DNA from: Klebsormidium nitens
Taxonomy: Eukaryota > Streptophyta > Klebsormidiophyceae > Klebsormidiales > Klebsormidiaceae
Direction of reading: 5' to 3'
Assembly (NCBI GenBank): GCA_000708835.1
Contig: DF237195.1
Coordinates: 1-64,000, forward strand
Length of the DNA stretch: 64,000 nt
The translations under genes were made by a program, and so were the position numbers. Under the pieces are notes generated by a model. The model was not told where the DNA came from. It did no database searches and saw only the letters and a list, made by a program, of their open reading frames with translations. Within the stretch, counting starts at the first letter, position 1, and the number at the start of each line of letters is the position of its first letter. Positions 1 to 10,832 of the stretch are shown piece after piece.

Positions 1-235
1 GCTTCGTCCTTGGCTACAATTTAATTGGACAAGTGACTGAGGTGCCGAACCTCTTGTAAACTCCGTTTGTCCGTGCGCCCATTCAGCCAGCTCACGTTCG
101 CATGTCGAGAGCTCTGGAGAGGTATTAGGGCAGACCCGAACGATCAACTTACAGCAGCGGCTTCCGTCTGTATGAGACTGGTAATCCGACTTGGGCGCAT
201 GTATCTGATTCTGCAAGAATTCAGAGGACGTAACG

Positions 236-305
236 GGCAGCTATGATGCCGACAATTTGGTCACTTGTGCCACTGGTGAGTTTGACTGCAGTAAGCTGAT
301 AATGT
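236..305 (+). ncRNA. Box C/D snoRNA-like element, family A copy 1
   Basis: CAGC at 238-241 is followed by ATGATG (box C-like, 243-248), and CTGA (box D, 296-299) closes the element. The 3' stem is decayed (AATG instead of GCTG). The family-A internal block GGTCACTTGTGCC is present. It is a weaker copy than the later ones. Confidence 0.35.
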
Positions 306-479
306 TCGACGGAGAGCTTGCAGGCCTAGGAAGGCCGCAACTTGCACTGTCTTTCTGATTTTCAGAACCGTACAAGCATAAAGAGCATTGTTGATTAGCG
401 GGCCTTTGAAGGGGTTGCTTCCGCAAAAGTTTGGCTACCCTTAATGAATCGTCGGAGTTCTTGTCAACGGTTTGCTTCA

Positions 480-515
480 GGGCCAAGAATTGTACCAGGT
501 ATGACGCTGTTCATG
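480..515 (+). ncRNA. Remnant of snoRNA-like family C (3' half)
   Basis: GGCCAAGAATTGTACC followed by TGACGCTGTTCATGTG matches the 3' half of the family-C copy at 10,268-10,336. No 5' CAGC/GGATGA half is recognisable, so this looks like a decayed copy. Confidence 0.25.
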
Positions 516-938
516 TGTTGAATTGCAGCTAGTTCGTGGGCGCCTCCCAATCTATCCTCTCATTTTTTTCGTAGCCGAATTTCGTAGATGTGGAGTTGCC
601 TTTTCAAAATGGCGTTCAGGCGCATCTTCGTTCTTTGACGAGCTACAAAACCACGAGTGTCCAAATTTTGGTAAAGTCAAGAGTCTATCCAGCATGTCGT
701 GCGCTTCGATTGCCACTGCTGCCGTCGCTCCTAACAAGAATCCGCAAAGGTCTCCTCGTTCCGTCTTTCATAAATTTCAAAATGTCTCTCGTGAGGCGCG
801 GCCCCTCTGAAAGTTCCCTACGCTCTGTGCGCCCACCGGGCTGATCAGGTCCCGACTTATGAGGATATTAGTTGGACGAATTGAGTTCGTTCTCCCTATC
901 ACTCGTTGAGCTTGGCTGGCTTGGCCTTGTTTTGAACC

Positions 939-1016
939 TGCAGCGATGAGGACCTTCTCGTACTCTAGACGCTGGCCATCGAAAAGGATGTTGGCTTCGA
1001 CTTCTGGTACTGTTGC
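939..1016 (+). ncRNA. snoRNA-like element, family D copy 1
   Basis: CAGC at 941 is followed by GATGAGGAC. The conserved core CTAGACGCTGGCC follows, and the 3' end is near GGTACTGTTGC. Box D is not intact here. The element is recognised by alignment with the copies at 2,668, 5,534 and 8,969. Confidence 0.25.
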
Positions 1017-1407
1017 TTTGTGCATCCTGGATCCACCAGTGGCACTCAGAAACAATGGTCTCAAAGCAGGGGCTGGTTTATGGTGTTTGCTTCTCAACCG
1101 GCAGAAACCGTCGGACACGTTCTTAAAAGCTAGCCTCAACCAGCGCCTTCCCGTTTGGTTCTTAAATCTTCTACTTAGACTCCATACAAGTCACATGATG
1201 CCAATCCTGATTCAAGAGAAGCCAACGTACCCAAGCTACGCGCACAATCCACCCAAGGCTTCACGACCCATAGCGTCAAATTTTTGAGATGTCGAACTGT
1301 GAATGCGCTTTGACCAATTTTCACTTTCGCTGGATTGCAGCTAGATTTTAGCCACTCCCTCTTTTTCGCGTTGTATGTCAGCAGTCCCGGGTCTATATTC
1401 TTGTCGT

Positions 1408-1483
1408 AGCAGCCGTGATGCCCCATTGAACGGCGAAATATGCCAGCGATCTGGGTGGACGTGATCTGGGGCTGACGCTGTGA
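1408..1483 (+). ncRNA. Box C/D snoRNA-like element, family B copy 1
   Basis: AGCAGC then GTGATG (box C-like, 1415-1420), and CTGA (1472-1475) directly before GCTG (1477-1480). The CAGC and GCTG ends can pair. Its length of about 75 nt is typical of C/D snoRNAs. Shares GTGATGCCC and GGGGCTGACGCTG with the other B copies. Confidence 0.5.
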
Positions 1484-1989
1484 GTGTATAATGTGCCCAC
1501 TCCGATGGAAGGATAGAATAGCAGTAAGTGAAAGGCACGTGTCATGACTCCGGCCGGAGATCGAGCTTGGCTGTCCAACGGGACTCGAAGATAAAGAACT
1601 TTTTGTAAGCAGAGGTCAGATCGAGGGCCTGAAACGCCACTTCTGAAAGCGGGCTTCAATGGCTCTTTGCCCATGAGGCGTGCCCATCGCAAGTCTGTAG
1701 AAAAACAAACTTCTCATCTGACCACTCACGTCGAAGTCGTAAAAATTTCATTTTTCAGCCATTGGCCCGTCAGCCTATCTAGCCATGCTTTACTGTACAT
1801 GAGATAATGCCAATCTTTTCGTACCCCAGTTTGAGCGCTTGAGAGAATCCCTTCTTTTCTGCAATCCCCAACACAAGCAGAGCTCTCGGGAGGTAGGTCA
1901 GACTGAATTCAAGTGCAGAGCGTCTTCTTCTGACCGCATAAGAGTTCAAATCCCTTTGGCCTGTGTATCTTAATCTGCCAGACTCAACG

Positions 1990-2060
1990 GGCAGCTGTGA
2001 CGCCGAGCACTGGTCGCTTGTGCCACCGAAATACTTCTCTGCGAGCGAGCTGATGCTGTT
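1990..2060 (+). ncRNA. Box C/D snoRNA-like element, family A copy 2
   Basis: CAGC at 1992-1995, GTGACG (one mismatch to the family box C), the conserved CACTGGTCGCTTGTGCCA block, CTGA at 2050-2053 and GCTG at 2055-2058. The terminal 4-bp stem is intact. Confidence 0.5.
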
Positions 2061-2215
2061 GGAGTGCTTGTAGAAGGCCTCAACTGAGATTTTGTGTCCT
2101 CGTTTTCAGTTCCACATAAGCACATGAAGGGGCCTGTCGTCTATAGGAGGTCCTTGAGAGTTGCTCAAGGACCCAAGTATCACAAACCTTGTCAGCAGGT
2201 CTTCATTTTCTCACA

Positions 2216-2290
2216 ATGACAGCGAGGATGACAGACTTTTGGCATCCCCAATGCAAAGGCCAAAAGCTGTTTCTCTCGATGATGCTGCTC
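2216..2290 (+). ncRNA. snoRNA-like element, family C copy 2
   Basis: GACAGC then GGATGA (2226-2231), the conserved TTTTGGCATCCCCA block, and ATGATGCTG at the 3' end with GCTG at 2284-2287. Box D reads ATGA rather than CTGA, so function is doubtful. Confidence 0.35.
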
Positions 2291-2667
2291 ATCTGTTCAA
2301 ATGAACCCGGTGTGTGATTACTTCCCGCTGTACGCTCAGATCGCTACTTCCAGCCTTTTTCAGTTATGAAGAGTGCCTTTTACCATGAAGCGTTCAGTCG
2401 TAGCTTCTTCGACGGTTTGGAACCACGAGCTCCTATGCTTCAATAGGTCAGTAATATGATTAATCATGCCGTCTAGAATTAGCCAGTGGTACCAGGATCC
2501 TCTTAAATTTCGCGGAGACTCTGGTCATGCTGACTGTCAATCGGTCCCTAAGGCGCGGGCCCCTCTACCAGGTCCTTTGCTTATCATTTTACGGGTCCGT
2601 ATCGGGTCTAAGAAAATTGTGGAGTCCGATTGTATCACGGATGAAGTTGGCCTTCCTCCGACATCTG

Positions 2668-2737
2668 TGGCTATGAGGACCCGCTGTAGATCTAGACGTT
2701 GGCCACTCTAGAGCGGTAATGCTGGTCTGATGCTGTC
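2668..2737 (+). ncRNA. snoRNA-like element, family D copy 2
   Basis: GGCTATGAGGAC (box C-like ATGAGGA), the core TCTAGACGTTGGCCACTC, then CTGA at 2727-2730 and GCTG at 2732-2735. The family stem is short (AGC/GCT), and here its first base is changed. Confidence 0.35.
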
Positions 2738-3223
2738 GAATGCTGTTGCTTTAAGTATCCTGGATCAAATGTGCGATCGTAATCAAGTTTAAATGCGTCT
2801 CACGAGAATATCAAACACGTTCTCAGACCTTATTCTTGGTCTTCGATCAGTGTTGAGAAACCTACCCTTGGAAGAATCTCCTCAGACTCACATCGATCGA
2901 GATAGTCCCAGATTGCCACTCCTGAAAGAGAAAGCCGACAGTACGTGGGCGGGCAGAGTAAATTCTCAGCACAGATGTGAGGACCACTACGGATTGGGAA
3001 TCCTGAGGGGGTCCAGAGTGGCACCTTGAACCTGCGATGATTATAGACGGTAGCTTTAAATCTCCAAGCTTATGCGCACACGTCCTCGCATAGCTCCATA
3101 CTTCTTGACGTGTCAACAATCGGACAAACTGACATGAAGCAATAGGTCCGGACTCACCCAGCCTTACCTCTGCAAAACACCGCGCTTGTAGTCTTCCCCC
3201 TTCTGCATTCTCTGTCTTCGTCA

Positions 3224-3300
3224 CAGCAGCCGTGATGCCCAATAAACCGGCAACCTGTGCAGCCAGCTCTCTGTCCACTTTGTTTGGGGCTGACGCTATT
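3224..3300 (+). ncRNA. Box C/D snoRNA-like element, family B copy 2
   Basis: CAGC at 3227-3230, GTGATG at 3232-3237, ACCGGCAACCTGTGC block, CTGA at 3290-3293. The 3' stem is GCTA, so it is partly decayed. Confidence 0.45.
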
Positions 3301-3940
3301 TACGTGTCCGCTCGGATGGAATTGTTTTTGGACAGCTCAAAATATGGCTTCTACGCAACGTCATCACCCGGCTACTTTTAGCAGAGCCCGGTGCTCGAGG
3401 CATGAACTCTGATACCAAGTTTTTGGCGACAGAGTACCGGCAATCTACCCTTCGATGTCGCTCGGTGACGTCAGGCGTTCCGGGTCCCAGGACGCTCACT
3501 TGTAACGAGCGAAGGCTTATACGTACTGGTATGAAAATAGCCAGCTCTAATTATGCTTGTGCCAACCGGATAGATTGCTGACAGCCGTTGGTAACTAGAG
3601 GGAGATCAGAGGGCCCCGTTCTTGAAAGCGGGCTCTAAAACTTTCTTGCCCCATGAGAGCGCTATTGATTGCAGGTATTTATAGAGACAAAATTTTCAAC
3701 TGCCCACTAACGTCAAAATCGTATATACTTTCAAGCCCTTCGCCCACCAGCGTCAATTACTCCCCAACAGTTAATGATGCTCTTTCAGCGTACCTCTTCC
3801 GAGGGCTCTGCAAAAATCTCTCGTTTGCAATTCCCGACACGACGGAAGAGCTCCAGACTTGAAGGATTGATAGAGTCTCTGACTGTGTACGAATGTAGTC
3901 CTTGAGCCCGTCTTTGTGTGGTTGCTGGACTTGATTCGCG

Positions 3941-4006
3941 TTCAGCTGTGATGCCAATCTTCTGGTCGCTTGTGCCAGAAGAACTTCTTCAGATCTGATG
4001 CTGTTT
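3941..4006 (+). ncRNA. Box C/D snoRNA-like element, family A copy 3
   Basis: CAGC at 3943-3946, GTGATG at 3948-3953, CTGGTCGCTTGTGCCA, CTGA at 3995-3998, GCTG at 4000-4003. All four landmarks are intact. The variable segment between the conserved block and box D is unlike that of the other A copies. Confidence 0.5.
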
Positions 4007-4190
4007 GAGTGCTTGCATCAGAGGGCCGCCTAAAATTGGGGAGACCATAATCATAACCATATTATAACCATATCATTACCATAGGGAGACAGCCTGTCGG
4101 CTAGCCGACCTCTTGAGAGTAGCTTTCGCATCACGTTGGCAAGTTCAAAAGCAGCGGCGGCAGCCTTTGTCAACGGGTCGCCTTTTGTCA

Positions 4191-4273
4191 CAACAGCGAG
4201 GATGAGTTACGTGTTGCCTCCTTAGAAGGCATGAGCCACTCGTCAACCAGAAATATCAACAATGACGCTGTTT
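4191..4273 (+). ncRNA. snoRNA-like element, family C copy 3
   Basis: CAACAGC, GGATGA (4200-4205), and at the 3' end ATGA followed by GCTGTT (4267 onward). The ACAGC/GCTGTT ends can pair. Box D is ATGA instead of CTGA. Confidence 0.4.
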
Positions 4274-4786
4274 CTTCAATCTATCTGCACGGGCACCTGG
4301 TTCGGAGGTAACTCCCCTTCTCCGCTCTGAAGTTTTGCTGTCACAAGCCCGTGCCTATCAAACGCGTGGCGTTAACTCAGATTGCTGCTGACACAACCAG
4401 CTACGGCTAAGAGCGGTTTGCCGGATGATATTTTCTCATCTGCAGCGTATCAAACGTGGGACGGGTACGATCATGCTGCTGAGCCGTAATGGTACACTTT
4501 TGCGCCGAGGTTGCAGATTGTGCCTGCCGTTTCCAAACCGGGGTTCAAACGTAATTCGAGGCCCATGAGGGCACTAATTGCAGTTCGCGACTTTGTAGGA
4601 ATGCACTTCGCCTCAGATTGTTTCTTGAACAGTTGTGCTAGTGGACCTCTTCAACACAAGTGCAGCTTTCGAGAGGTGGCCAAACCCAAACCACTTATTA
4701 ATTGACGGCTTTTGGCTGCATATGCGTAGAACGACTGTTATCTTACCTTGGGAAGCCTCTTCCAAAATTTGGATGAGGGACTAACG

Positions 4787-4858
4787 GGCAGCTGTGATGT
4801 CAAGCACTGGTCGCTTGTGCCAAGCAAGGTCGTGTTAGCGAGAAACGCTGATGCTGTT
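4787..4858 (+). ncRNA. Box C/D snoRNA-like element, family A copy 4
   Basis: CAGC at 4789-4792, GTGATG, CACTGGTCGCTTGTGCCA, CTGA at 4848-4851, GCTG at 4853-4856. Intact landmarks. It belongs to a local A-C duplication with the pair at 3.9-4.3 kb. Confidence 0.5.
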
Positions 4859-5023
4859 TCAGTAGTCTTAAAAGGCCGCAACTGAAAAGTATGTGTTCCT
4901 TGAGATTCTCGACTCATCATAAGCACAGAGAGGCATGTCGTCTATCAGGCCCCTGAGAGTAGCTTTCGCATCACCTCTGGATCTTTGAGAGGGACCGTCG
5001 TTGGGTCAGCAGTTCTTCTCTTC

Positions 5024-5094
5024 AAACAGCAAGGATGAATCAACGTATGGCATCCCCAAAGTGCCAGCAAGTGTTCCCAACACTGACGCTGCTC
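5024..5094 (+). ncRNA. Box C/D snoRNA-like element, family C copy 4
   Basis: ACAGC then GGATGA (5033-5038), TATGGCATCCCCA block, CTGA at 5083-5086, GCTG at 5088-5091. This is the best-preserved C copy, with an intact box D. Confidence 0.5.
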
Positions 5095-5533
5095 GTCCAA
5101 TCGATTGCAACCGGTTCTTGCGCACCGCTTCCTCGACAACGATCTCAACACGCAATCCGCTTACCTCGTTATATATGAGAGTCTTTTAACGATTGGGGCG
5201 TTCAGACGTTATTAGCTCTTCTACGTTATTGCGCTCCGGAACCACGAGCATCCAAGTTTGATAGGTTCTGGATCGTCTTGCGACAACTCATGCCGTTGAA
5301 AGCCACCGCTAACGTTGCTCCTTCGGTCGTCGGAGTCTGCGAAAGTCTAGTCATATCAGCTCCGTTAAAACTTTCAACGGTTTCTGAGGATTGAATCCTC
5401 TAGAGGATTCCTTAAAAACAACCTCGTTGACTTCCATAAGTCCATTTTGCTTCGAAAGGACAATCGCCAATTAAATGAGTTCCGTTTGTCTACTCACGTA
5501 CTACTCATGAGCCAGGCACGCATCTCATTCCTG

Positions 5534-5607
5534 AAGCTATGAAGACTCGTTGTGACTCTAGTTGTTGGCCAATCTAGAGGGGTATGAGAGCGAGATCTGA
5601 TGCTGCT
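5534..5607 (+). ncRNA. snoRNA-like element, family D copy 3
   Basis: AAGCTATGAAGAC (box C-like ATGAAGA), core CTCTAGTTGTTGGCCAATC, CTGA at 5597-5600, then TGCTGCTG. The short AGC/GCT stem is intact. Confidence 0.4.
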
Positions 5608-5951
5608 GCTTTGTGGATTCCGCATCGCCACTGTTATTCCACGAAGTTGCTTCGTCATCGCCACGAAGAATCAAACAAGGTTGAAAAACCTAGCCTTGAT
5701 CTTCGCGGTTTGTTTCGAAATTCCTTTCCATCGACAAGTCTACGAAGACGATGTGGAAATTGCCAGTCCTCAAAGAGAGGCCAACGAAAGATTTCTTTGC
5801 GCAGATTCTTGACGCAAAAGCTCACGCAGAGCTTCAGCCTTTTTAGTTCCTTGACAGTTCTGCGAATTACAATGCCACAGACCCGTACTAAATAACTTTC
5901 ACCAGATGTTTTTGATGTTATAGATCCGCATTCGCCCTCGTTTCTCGTGGC

Positions 5952-6022
5952 AACAGCAATGATGCCCGGAGAACGGCAACTTGTGCCACTTCCTCTGTCT
6001 CTTCTCTGGGGCTGACGCTGCG
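5952..6022 (+). ncRNA. Box C/D snoRNA-like element, family B copy 3
   Basis: ACAGC, AATGATGCCC, ACGGCAACTTGTGCCA, CTGA at 6012-6015, GCTG at 6017-6020. All landmarks are intact. Confidence 0.5.
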
Positions 6023-6554
6023 AATATGCCCGCTTGGATGGAAGATGATCACAGGGAGTGAGCAAGGAGCACGTGCCACTGATTTACTTGGCGCTCTTGC
6101 TTGGGCTTGCCAACCTGAATCGGACCACAAAGAACTTTTTCTACGAAGAGCCTTTTCTTTATTAGAGTCAAAGATCAGAGTGCCCGGCCCCCGCTAGTAA
6201 AAGCAGGCTTTGAAATATGTTTTTGGCCCACGAGGGCACTCCGTTTGCAAGACTTTAGAAAGGAAAAGGGTTGTACGGTCGTCGATCACTCACGTCCAAA
6301 GTCAACTTTGGTAATCTTTTGATTCTTCGCCTGCCAGAATATGTAGTGACACATGGTGTCTTGATTAAATTGAAAATTTTGACGCTCTTTCCGCGTACCT
6401 CAAGCTCTGGTAAAAGCTCTCGTCTGCACAGTTCGAGACAATAAAAGCCTTCAGGTACGTCGGCAGCCCCGGATCGTCAGCAGCAGCTTTTGTTTGTAAG
6501 CTACTACGTATACGTCCCTTGGGCCTCTGCCGAACCTAGAGAATCTAGTAATCC

Positions 6555-6613
6555 GGCAGCTATGATGCTGAGCCTCTGGCCATTTGTACCTCCGCGATGA
6601 GGCTGATGCTCTT
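6555..6613 (+). ncRNA. Box C/D snoRNA-like element, family A copy 5
   Basis: CAGC at 6557-6560, ATGATG at 6562-6567, CTGGCCATTTGTACC (diverged family block), CTGA at 6603-6606, GCTC at the 3' end. Shorter than other copies because the variable part is reduced. Confidence 0.4.
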
Positions 6614-7251
6614 CGAGTGCTGCAGAAGCCGCGAACCGAAAAGGTTTTCGACTTTGCAGATCAGCAAGGCTGTAAGAGGAGCTAGGGCTGATGACTAGTG
6701 GTGCTCAAAAACGAGCTTCTGCATCGGCCACTTTTTTAGCAGCCGTTTCTATCGACGCTCGTTACAACAGCCAGCAAAAATATCGGTGTCTTCCAGGGCC
6801 AAAGCATACATTAAGCCCGATCTTTCCAGGATAACTCTGTCTGTCCGTTTATGAATCATCGAACCGTTTGGCAGCAACTACGTCCAAGTTCGTCAAAGGT
6901 GACAGGGCTTTCCCACAGGGAGTCAGATCTAGCGGCTTCGCTGTTCGGCTTCGAACTACGATTATTTGCGTTTTCGTCCGAGTCACAGGCCGTCTTGCGT
7001 CAACTCACGCCGGCCGAAGCCATATTGCTGACGTGGCACTTCCAGCTTCAATTGGATTCAGCTTGGAAGGCCCTGTCTTTTGGGAAGGGTCTTCGAAACG
7101 CGGCCCCTAAGAAAGATCCTGGTAGTCTGAGCACACTGCACACACGGGCGAAGCAACTTCCTTCATCCCATGTTAGATTCGAAGAGACAGAGTTGGGCGA
7201 TCCGGATTCCTTCTGTATTGGTTGCTGAGCTTGGCTCTTGCTCGTTTTTCT

Positions 7252-7324
7252 GGAGCTATGAAGAACGCCTCGGGCTCTAGACGTTGGCTACTCTAGAACT
7301 GTAGATCGAGCCGTCCGATGCTAC
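7252..7324 (+). ncRNA. snoRNA-like element, family D copy 4
   Basis: GGAGCTATGAAGAAC, core CTCTAGACGTTGGCTACTC, and at the 3' end CCGATGCTAC. Box D is CCGA instead of CTGA. Confidence 0.3.
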
Positions 7325-7673
7325 TCCTTTGTGCATCCTTCGATCACCACTGGCATTTGTTCACGGTGCCTCTTGTCCGCCACAATATTTTAGAAACGTT
7401 CCAAAATCCGTTTTCGTCATTCTTACACGGCTGAAATTGGAAAGATCCTCAACGGAGACACCTCAACGAAAAGAAACAAAGAGTTCGCCGCTCCTGAAAG
7501 AAACGCCAAAGGTATCAATATTATGCGACTGAATCCAGTCGTAGCCTCACGCGTCGCTTCAACCCGTCAACAATCTTTATTTTGCGTGCGATAGAATCAG
7601 GTTCAACCTCTTGACTCTGCAAATCTATAGTTGTTTATCTCGTTTATCTCATCATTCTCTATGTCTTCGTCAC

Positions 7674-7746
7674 GCCAGCCGTAATGCCCAGTGGACCGGT
7701 AACATGTGCCAGGCCTGCCATAACGCTTTTAAGGCTGACGCTGTGT
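7674..7746 (+). ncRNA. Box C/D snoRNA-like element, family B copy 4
   Basis: CAGC at 7676-7679, GTAATGCCC (one mismatch in box C), ACCGGTAACATGTGCCA, CTGA at 7735-7738, GCTG at 7740-7743. Confidence 0.45.
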
Positions 7747-7951
7747 GGGCGCCACTCGGATGGAAAAGGGAGATAGGAAGCGAGCGAGAGGCACGTGTCC
7801 TTACTTCGGCTCGCGCTCGTGCTTGTGCTTGCAAAACAAATCTCCGGAGTCTCAAACGGCACGGAGAGCTCTTGAGGAAGTAGTGGCGGCAATAGACAGT
7901 CGAGGCCGGCGCTCGCGACAGCAAGGATTGATATGCTTCTGTATACAACAG

Positions 7952-8033
7952 CGCAGCAAGGATGACCATCAGAGTTTGGCATTTGGGAACATTTGCCGCA
8001 CCTGCCTGCACGTCTACACGACCGGATGCTGCC
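7952..8033 (+). ncRNA. snoRNA-like element, family C copy 5
   Basis: CAGC at 7954-7957, then GGATGACC and the AGTTTGGCATTTGGG block. The 3' end CCGGATGCTGCC lacks an exact CTGA. A second CAGCAAGGATTGAT lies just upstream near 7,919. Confidence 0.3.
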
Positions 8034-8277
8034 TAGTAGATGCACCTTGGAGTTCAGTATCTCTCTGCGCTTTGGTTTAATTTGATTCTGAAAACCCTAC
8101 TTTGAGTCATCAGGGCTAAGGAGAAGTGGAATGTGAAAAACTTTAAGCGCATGATTCCACCCGGAGTCTCACGCATGGCTTCCGTTCCGCTGTTAGAAGT
8201 AGGCGTTGGAACCATCCTCACCGATCTGCGGAAGTTACCAATTGTTTCTATTCTGCGTTCCCCCTAGTTTTTCGTTA

Positions 8278-8352
8278 CAGCAGCCGTGATGCCCAGTGAC
8301 CGGCGCAGCTGTGCTAATTCTGGTTTCTAATGGATTGGGCTGACGCTGTGTA
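8278..8352 (+). ncRNA. Box C/D snoRNA-like element, family B copy 5
   Basis: CAGC at 8281-8284, GTGATGCCC (8286 onward), GACCGGCGCAGCTGTGC, CTGA at 8340-8343, GCTG at 8345-8348. Intact landmarks. Confidence 0.5.
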
Positions 8353-8469
8353 TGTGCACTTTTAATTATGTGGTTCAAGACAGAATCGACAAAAGGGACC
8401 TGTCGGCACCGCGCGTAGTGCTTCTTTACATGTTGGTACACCTCATTCAATAGAAGGATCACTTCGTCC

Positions 8470-8550
8470 CGACAGCGAGGATGAGGAAACTTTGCATTGG
8501 TATCCCCTACGAAAGGGCGGAGCCACACAACACCATCAACGACGCTGTGC
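8470..8550 (+). ncRNA. snoRNA-like element, family C copy 6
   Basis: GACAGC, GGATGA (8479-8484), TTGGTATCCCC, then ACGACGCTGTG at the 3' end with GCTG at 8543-8546. Box D is decayed to ACGA. Confidence 0.35.
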
Positions 8551-8968
8551 ATCGGTTTCATCTGCACCCATCTTGAAAGTTCACCTTCCGGTTCCCGACT
8601 CCTTTGCTCATCTCAACCGCGTCGCATATCTGAGTGCCTTGTCAGTGCGGTCATTCGTGGCTTCTTCGTTACTAGGTTCCAATCACCTTCATGATTGCCC
8701 ACATTTTAATCAAGGGAGAAACCTTCAGAAGAGAAGTCAATTGATGTGCTCATCAAAGCCAGTGCTACCGGAGACCCTTCACAAAACCCTCGAAGGCCTT
8801 GCCATTTCCTCTCTCTGGTTCCACTGGCGCGGCCGCTCAGTAGACTTTGTTACTTTGTTACTTTGCTCGGTCTCCCTAATCAACCTCTACAACTTGTTTG
8901 TGTCCGGTCCTAGCTTGAGAATGAGCAATCTACGATTTCGTGTGTGTCCTGGGCCTCGCCCCGAAAAT

Positions 8969-9045
8969 GTAGCTTTGAGGACCCAATGTGAATCTAGTCG
9001 ACGTTGGCTAGAGTGCACGTGGGATTGGAGAAGGTCTGATGCTGC
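8969..9045 (+). ncRNA. snoRNA-like element, family D copy 5
   Basis: GTAGCTTTGAGGACC, core TCTAGTCGACGTTGGCTAG, CTGA at 9036-9039, then TGCTGCTG. The AGC/GCT ends can pair. Confidence 0.4.
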
Positions 9046-9341
9046 TGTTTGTGCAATAATGGATCATTACTGGCACTTGAAGAAGTTGCTTCTCGACTGC
9101 GGAGATGTTTAGAAAGGGTCTCAACAGCTTGCATTCATCTTCCTGACTGGTCTTGGAGGTCTTTCGCGGACAACAGATTCGCCACGGAGATTGCACCTCT
9201 TGAAAAGAAGCCAAAAGCATCAATCTTACGCGCACGAGCGCACCTAAAGCATCGTTCAATCCTGTTTCGTGATGTCAGCAGGATTCGGAACCGGGATTTT
9301 TCTGGTATTCACCACCGGGAGCCCCTTTGTCTTCGTCGTAG

Positions 9342-9412
9342 CTACAGCCGCGAGTCCCATGAAAATGGCAGCCTGTGCCACGTGTTCCACTTCTTCGGGG
9401 CTGACGCTTCAA
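9342..9412 (+). ncRNA. snoRNA-like element, family B copy 6 (decayed)
   Basis: ACAGC at 9344, box C decayed to GCGAGTCCC, GGCAGCCTGTGCCA retained, CTGA at 9401-9404, and GCTT where GCTG is expected. Confidence 0.3.
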
Positions 9413-10044
9413 CGTACCCGTGTTCGCTCGAAACCAATCATAGGGCAGCAAGTAGGCCGAAACCAAGTGTCATCATCTTATCCGACTCTCGTGCTTGTGC
9501 TTGCCGACCCGAGCGGAACGAGAAATGACTGTGTGTAGTCCGGTCCGGTGACGCGAACGGTCCCGCCAGAAAGTTTGAAGTCAGCTGGGCACTTACCATT
9601 CGCATGAGTGTAGAAAGAGAGATTTCTCCTCACAATCAATTAAGATTACATCACATTCGCTTCTTCTCCGACCTCACAAGTTTGCATGCCAGTAACTGGA
9701 CAAGGTCTCAAGAAGCTCTACCAATATCTCGTGGAAATCCTGACGTTCCGTCTCGAGCTTGGAACCAGCCCCGCGAGCTAGGCAGGAAAATTTCATGTGT
9801 CGCTGCTATTATCTTTTTTCGGTCCGTCAAGTAATGCACTTTTGACTTGTCCATCTTTCAAGGCAAACCGCCTGCAGTGGCTTCTGCTAACTTCGGCTGC
9901 GAAATCGGATCCGATTGCAATTCCCAACGCAATAGGAGCTCTTGAAATAAAGGCCAGGCCAGCTTCAGCCGCGGATTTGTTTAGTCCGCGACTGAATTGC
10001 TTGGCCCATATATCTTTTTCTTCCAATATTTGAGAGAGCACACG

Positions 10045-10113
10045 GGCAGCTTTGATGCCAAGCAATGGTCACATGCGCCACTGGTATGCATACTTGACGA
10101 GCTGATGCTGTTC
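10045..10113 (+). ncRNA. Box C/D snoRNA-like element, family A copy 6
   Basis: CAGC at 10047-10050, TTGATGCCAAGCAATGG, CTGA at 10102-10105, GCTG at 10107-10110. Intact stem and boxes. Confidence 0.5.
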
Positions 10114-10267
10114 GAGGTGCTTGGAGACGGGCCCAATTGGAAACGCATTTTTGCTTCCTACCTCCGCGCATTGAGAGGCTTGTTGCAGGCGGGCCTCCGA
10201 AAGTAGATTCGCCACCACGTCGCCTTGATCGAGTGGCACCCGGATCTTTGTGCAGATTATCCTTCCG

Positions 10268-10336
10268 TAACAGCAAGGATGATTAACACTTGGTATCCTC
10301 AGAGGGCCAATAGTTGTACCAAAAGTGACGCTGTTG
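10268..10336 (+). ncRNA. snoRNA-like element, family C copy 7
   Basis: AACAGC then GGATGA (10277-10282), CTTGGTATCCTC block, GTGACGCTGTT at the 3' end. The AACAGC/GCTGTT ends pair over 6 bp. Box D is GTGA. Confidence 0.4.
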
Positions 10337-10755
10337 ATCTGTTCAACTGGAGCCGGCTCGTGGGCGCAGCTGCCCGTGTCATGCTTGCTAGCTCATTCCA
10401 GTCCAGCATTTTTGAAAGCGGATTCTTCGTTCAAGGGGCGTTCAGTCGTCGCGCGCTTTGTCGTTTCCATGCTTCGTATCAACGAGTATCCACGTTTGGG
10501 TCAGTACTAAATGTTATCCAGGCAATCACGCGGGTCGGAAAGCGGTGCTACCATAGCTCCTTTGAGGGATGCTCGGAGGCCCTGTCGAATCTCCCTTCAG
10601 AAGGTCTTTGAGGCGTAGCACCAATATATATTTGGGTCCACTTGTTCGTGCGCATGCGGCGACCAAATTCCATTACTTCGTACCACCTCTGAAGAATACT
10701 GGGCGATTCAGATTTCGTTTGTATACTTGTGAACATTAGCCCTGCTCAGAGCTCT

Positions 10756-10832
10756 GCAGCTATGTATGACGACTCCCCGTGATCCCAGACGTTGGAAGCT
10801 CTAGAACGAGTCCTTGGTCAGGGTATGCTGCT
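10756..10832 (+). ncRNA. snoRNA-like element, family D copy 6 (decayed)
   Basis: GCAGCTATGTATGACG, core CCCAGACGTTGGAAGCTC, and GGTATGCTGC at the 3' end without a CTGA box. Confidence 0.25.

Noticed and set aside
8492-9112. 206-codon open frame inside the repeat field
   Set aside because: It crosses snoRNA-like and repeat blocks, is not preserved in the other repeat copies and has no domain.
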